Part shown: positions 63,981-64,000 of the stretch, in pieces
How the letters are laid out: each line of letters opens with the position of its first letter
Position numbering within the stretch: position 1 is the stretch's first letter
From: Aquabacterium sp.
Lineage (GTDB): Bacteria; Pseudomonadota; Gammaproteobacteria; Burkholderiales; Burkholderiaceae_C
Direction: 5' to 3'
NCBI GenBank assembly: GCA_030654395.1
Contig: JAURXM010000131.1
Span: forward strand, 310,001 to 374,000
DNA length: 64,000 bases
Position numbers and translations under genes: made by a program
The notes under the pieces: model-generated
The model's input: the letters and a program-made list of their open reading frames with translations, nothing else
Databases searched by the model: none
Told to the model about the DNA's origin: nothing

Positions 63981-64000
63981 CTTCTGAAATGCAACGCCAC

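Noticed and set aside
1..64000. CRISPR arrays, rRNA genes, insertion sequences, replication origin
   Set aside because: I saw no regularly spaced repeats, rRNA-like stretches, transposase frames or DnaA-box cluster on reading the window.

Overview
The window looks like chromosomal DNA of a nitrate-respiring betaproteobacterium of the order Burkholderiales. This is inferred from a Burkholderia-type porin, a complete ISC iron-sulfur operon, an intracellular PHB depolymerase with a Cys nucleophile, the narK1-narK2-narGHJI-ppiase gene order, and PEP-CTERM proteins that imply an exosortase elsewhere in the genome. No phage genes, transposases, rRNA or CRISPR arrays are visible.

Layout. (1) 1-7.5 kb: two related isochorismatase-fold amidohydrolases bracket a porin, a sulfonate-type ABC transporter (binding protein, permease, ATPase) and an orphan purine/sugar-type double ATPase. 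An AtzH/HpxZ-like protein ends the run, which suggests uptake and breakdown of a small ureide or amide. (2) 7.5-25 kb: an anaerobic nitrate block. It holds an acyl-CoA dehydrogenase, a DNR-like Crp/Fnr regulator, a beta-carbonic anhydrase, narK1K2GHJI plus a parvulin, narXL, moaA and a divergent hemerythrin. (3) 25-34 kb: PHB depolymerase, a glutathione transferase and a three-gene transglutaminase / ATP-grasp-alpha-E cluster. (4) 33.9-36.5 kb: a scar of three broken genes (SRPBCC, ChrR-like cupin, DUF4331) followed by a ParE-type toxin-antitoxin pair with a probably leaderless transcript. (5) 36.5-42.7 kb: a minus-strand, probably copper-related operon. It encodes a DUF2946 protein, two PEP-CTERM proteins, an OprC/NosA-like TonB receptor with CxxxM and HxM motifs, and a lipoprotein. 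The lipoprotein and one PEP-CTERM protein share the same Met/Cys-rich domain. (6) 43-48 kb: an HNH-like protein, then a nickel module: His-rich membrane protein, NikR, a near-canonical NikR operator, a TonB receptor and a small secreted protein. (7) 48-54.6 kb: tRNA-Val(CAC), dnaQ and iscR-iscS-iscU-iscA-hscB-hscA-fdx behind an IscR-box promoter. (8) 55-64 kb: two lipoproteins, a frameshifted pntA fragment, a low-molecular-weight tyrosine phosphatase, uvrB, an aromatic/aspartate aminotransferase, a Tat-exported PhoX phosphatase and a PEP-CTERM protein.

The most novel-looking element is the copper-type operon. A Met/Cys-rich domain of no family I can name occurs on two differently anchored proteins on either side of a copper-type receptor. 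A third exported protein in the operon is predicted to begin with histidine after signal cleavage.
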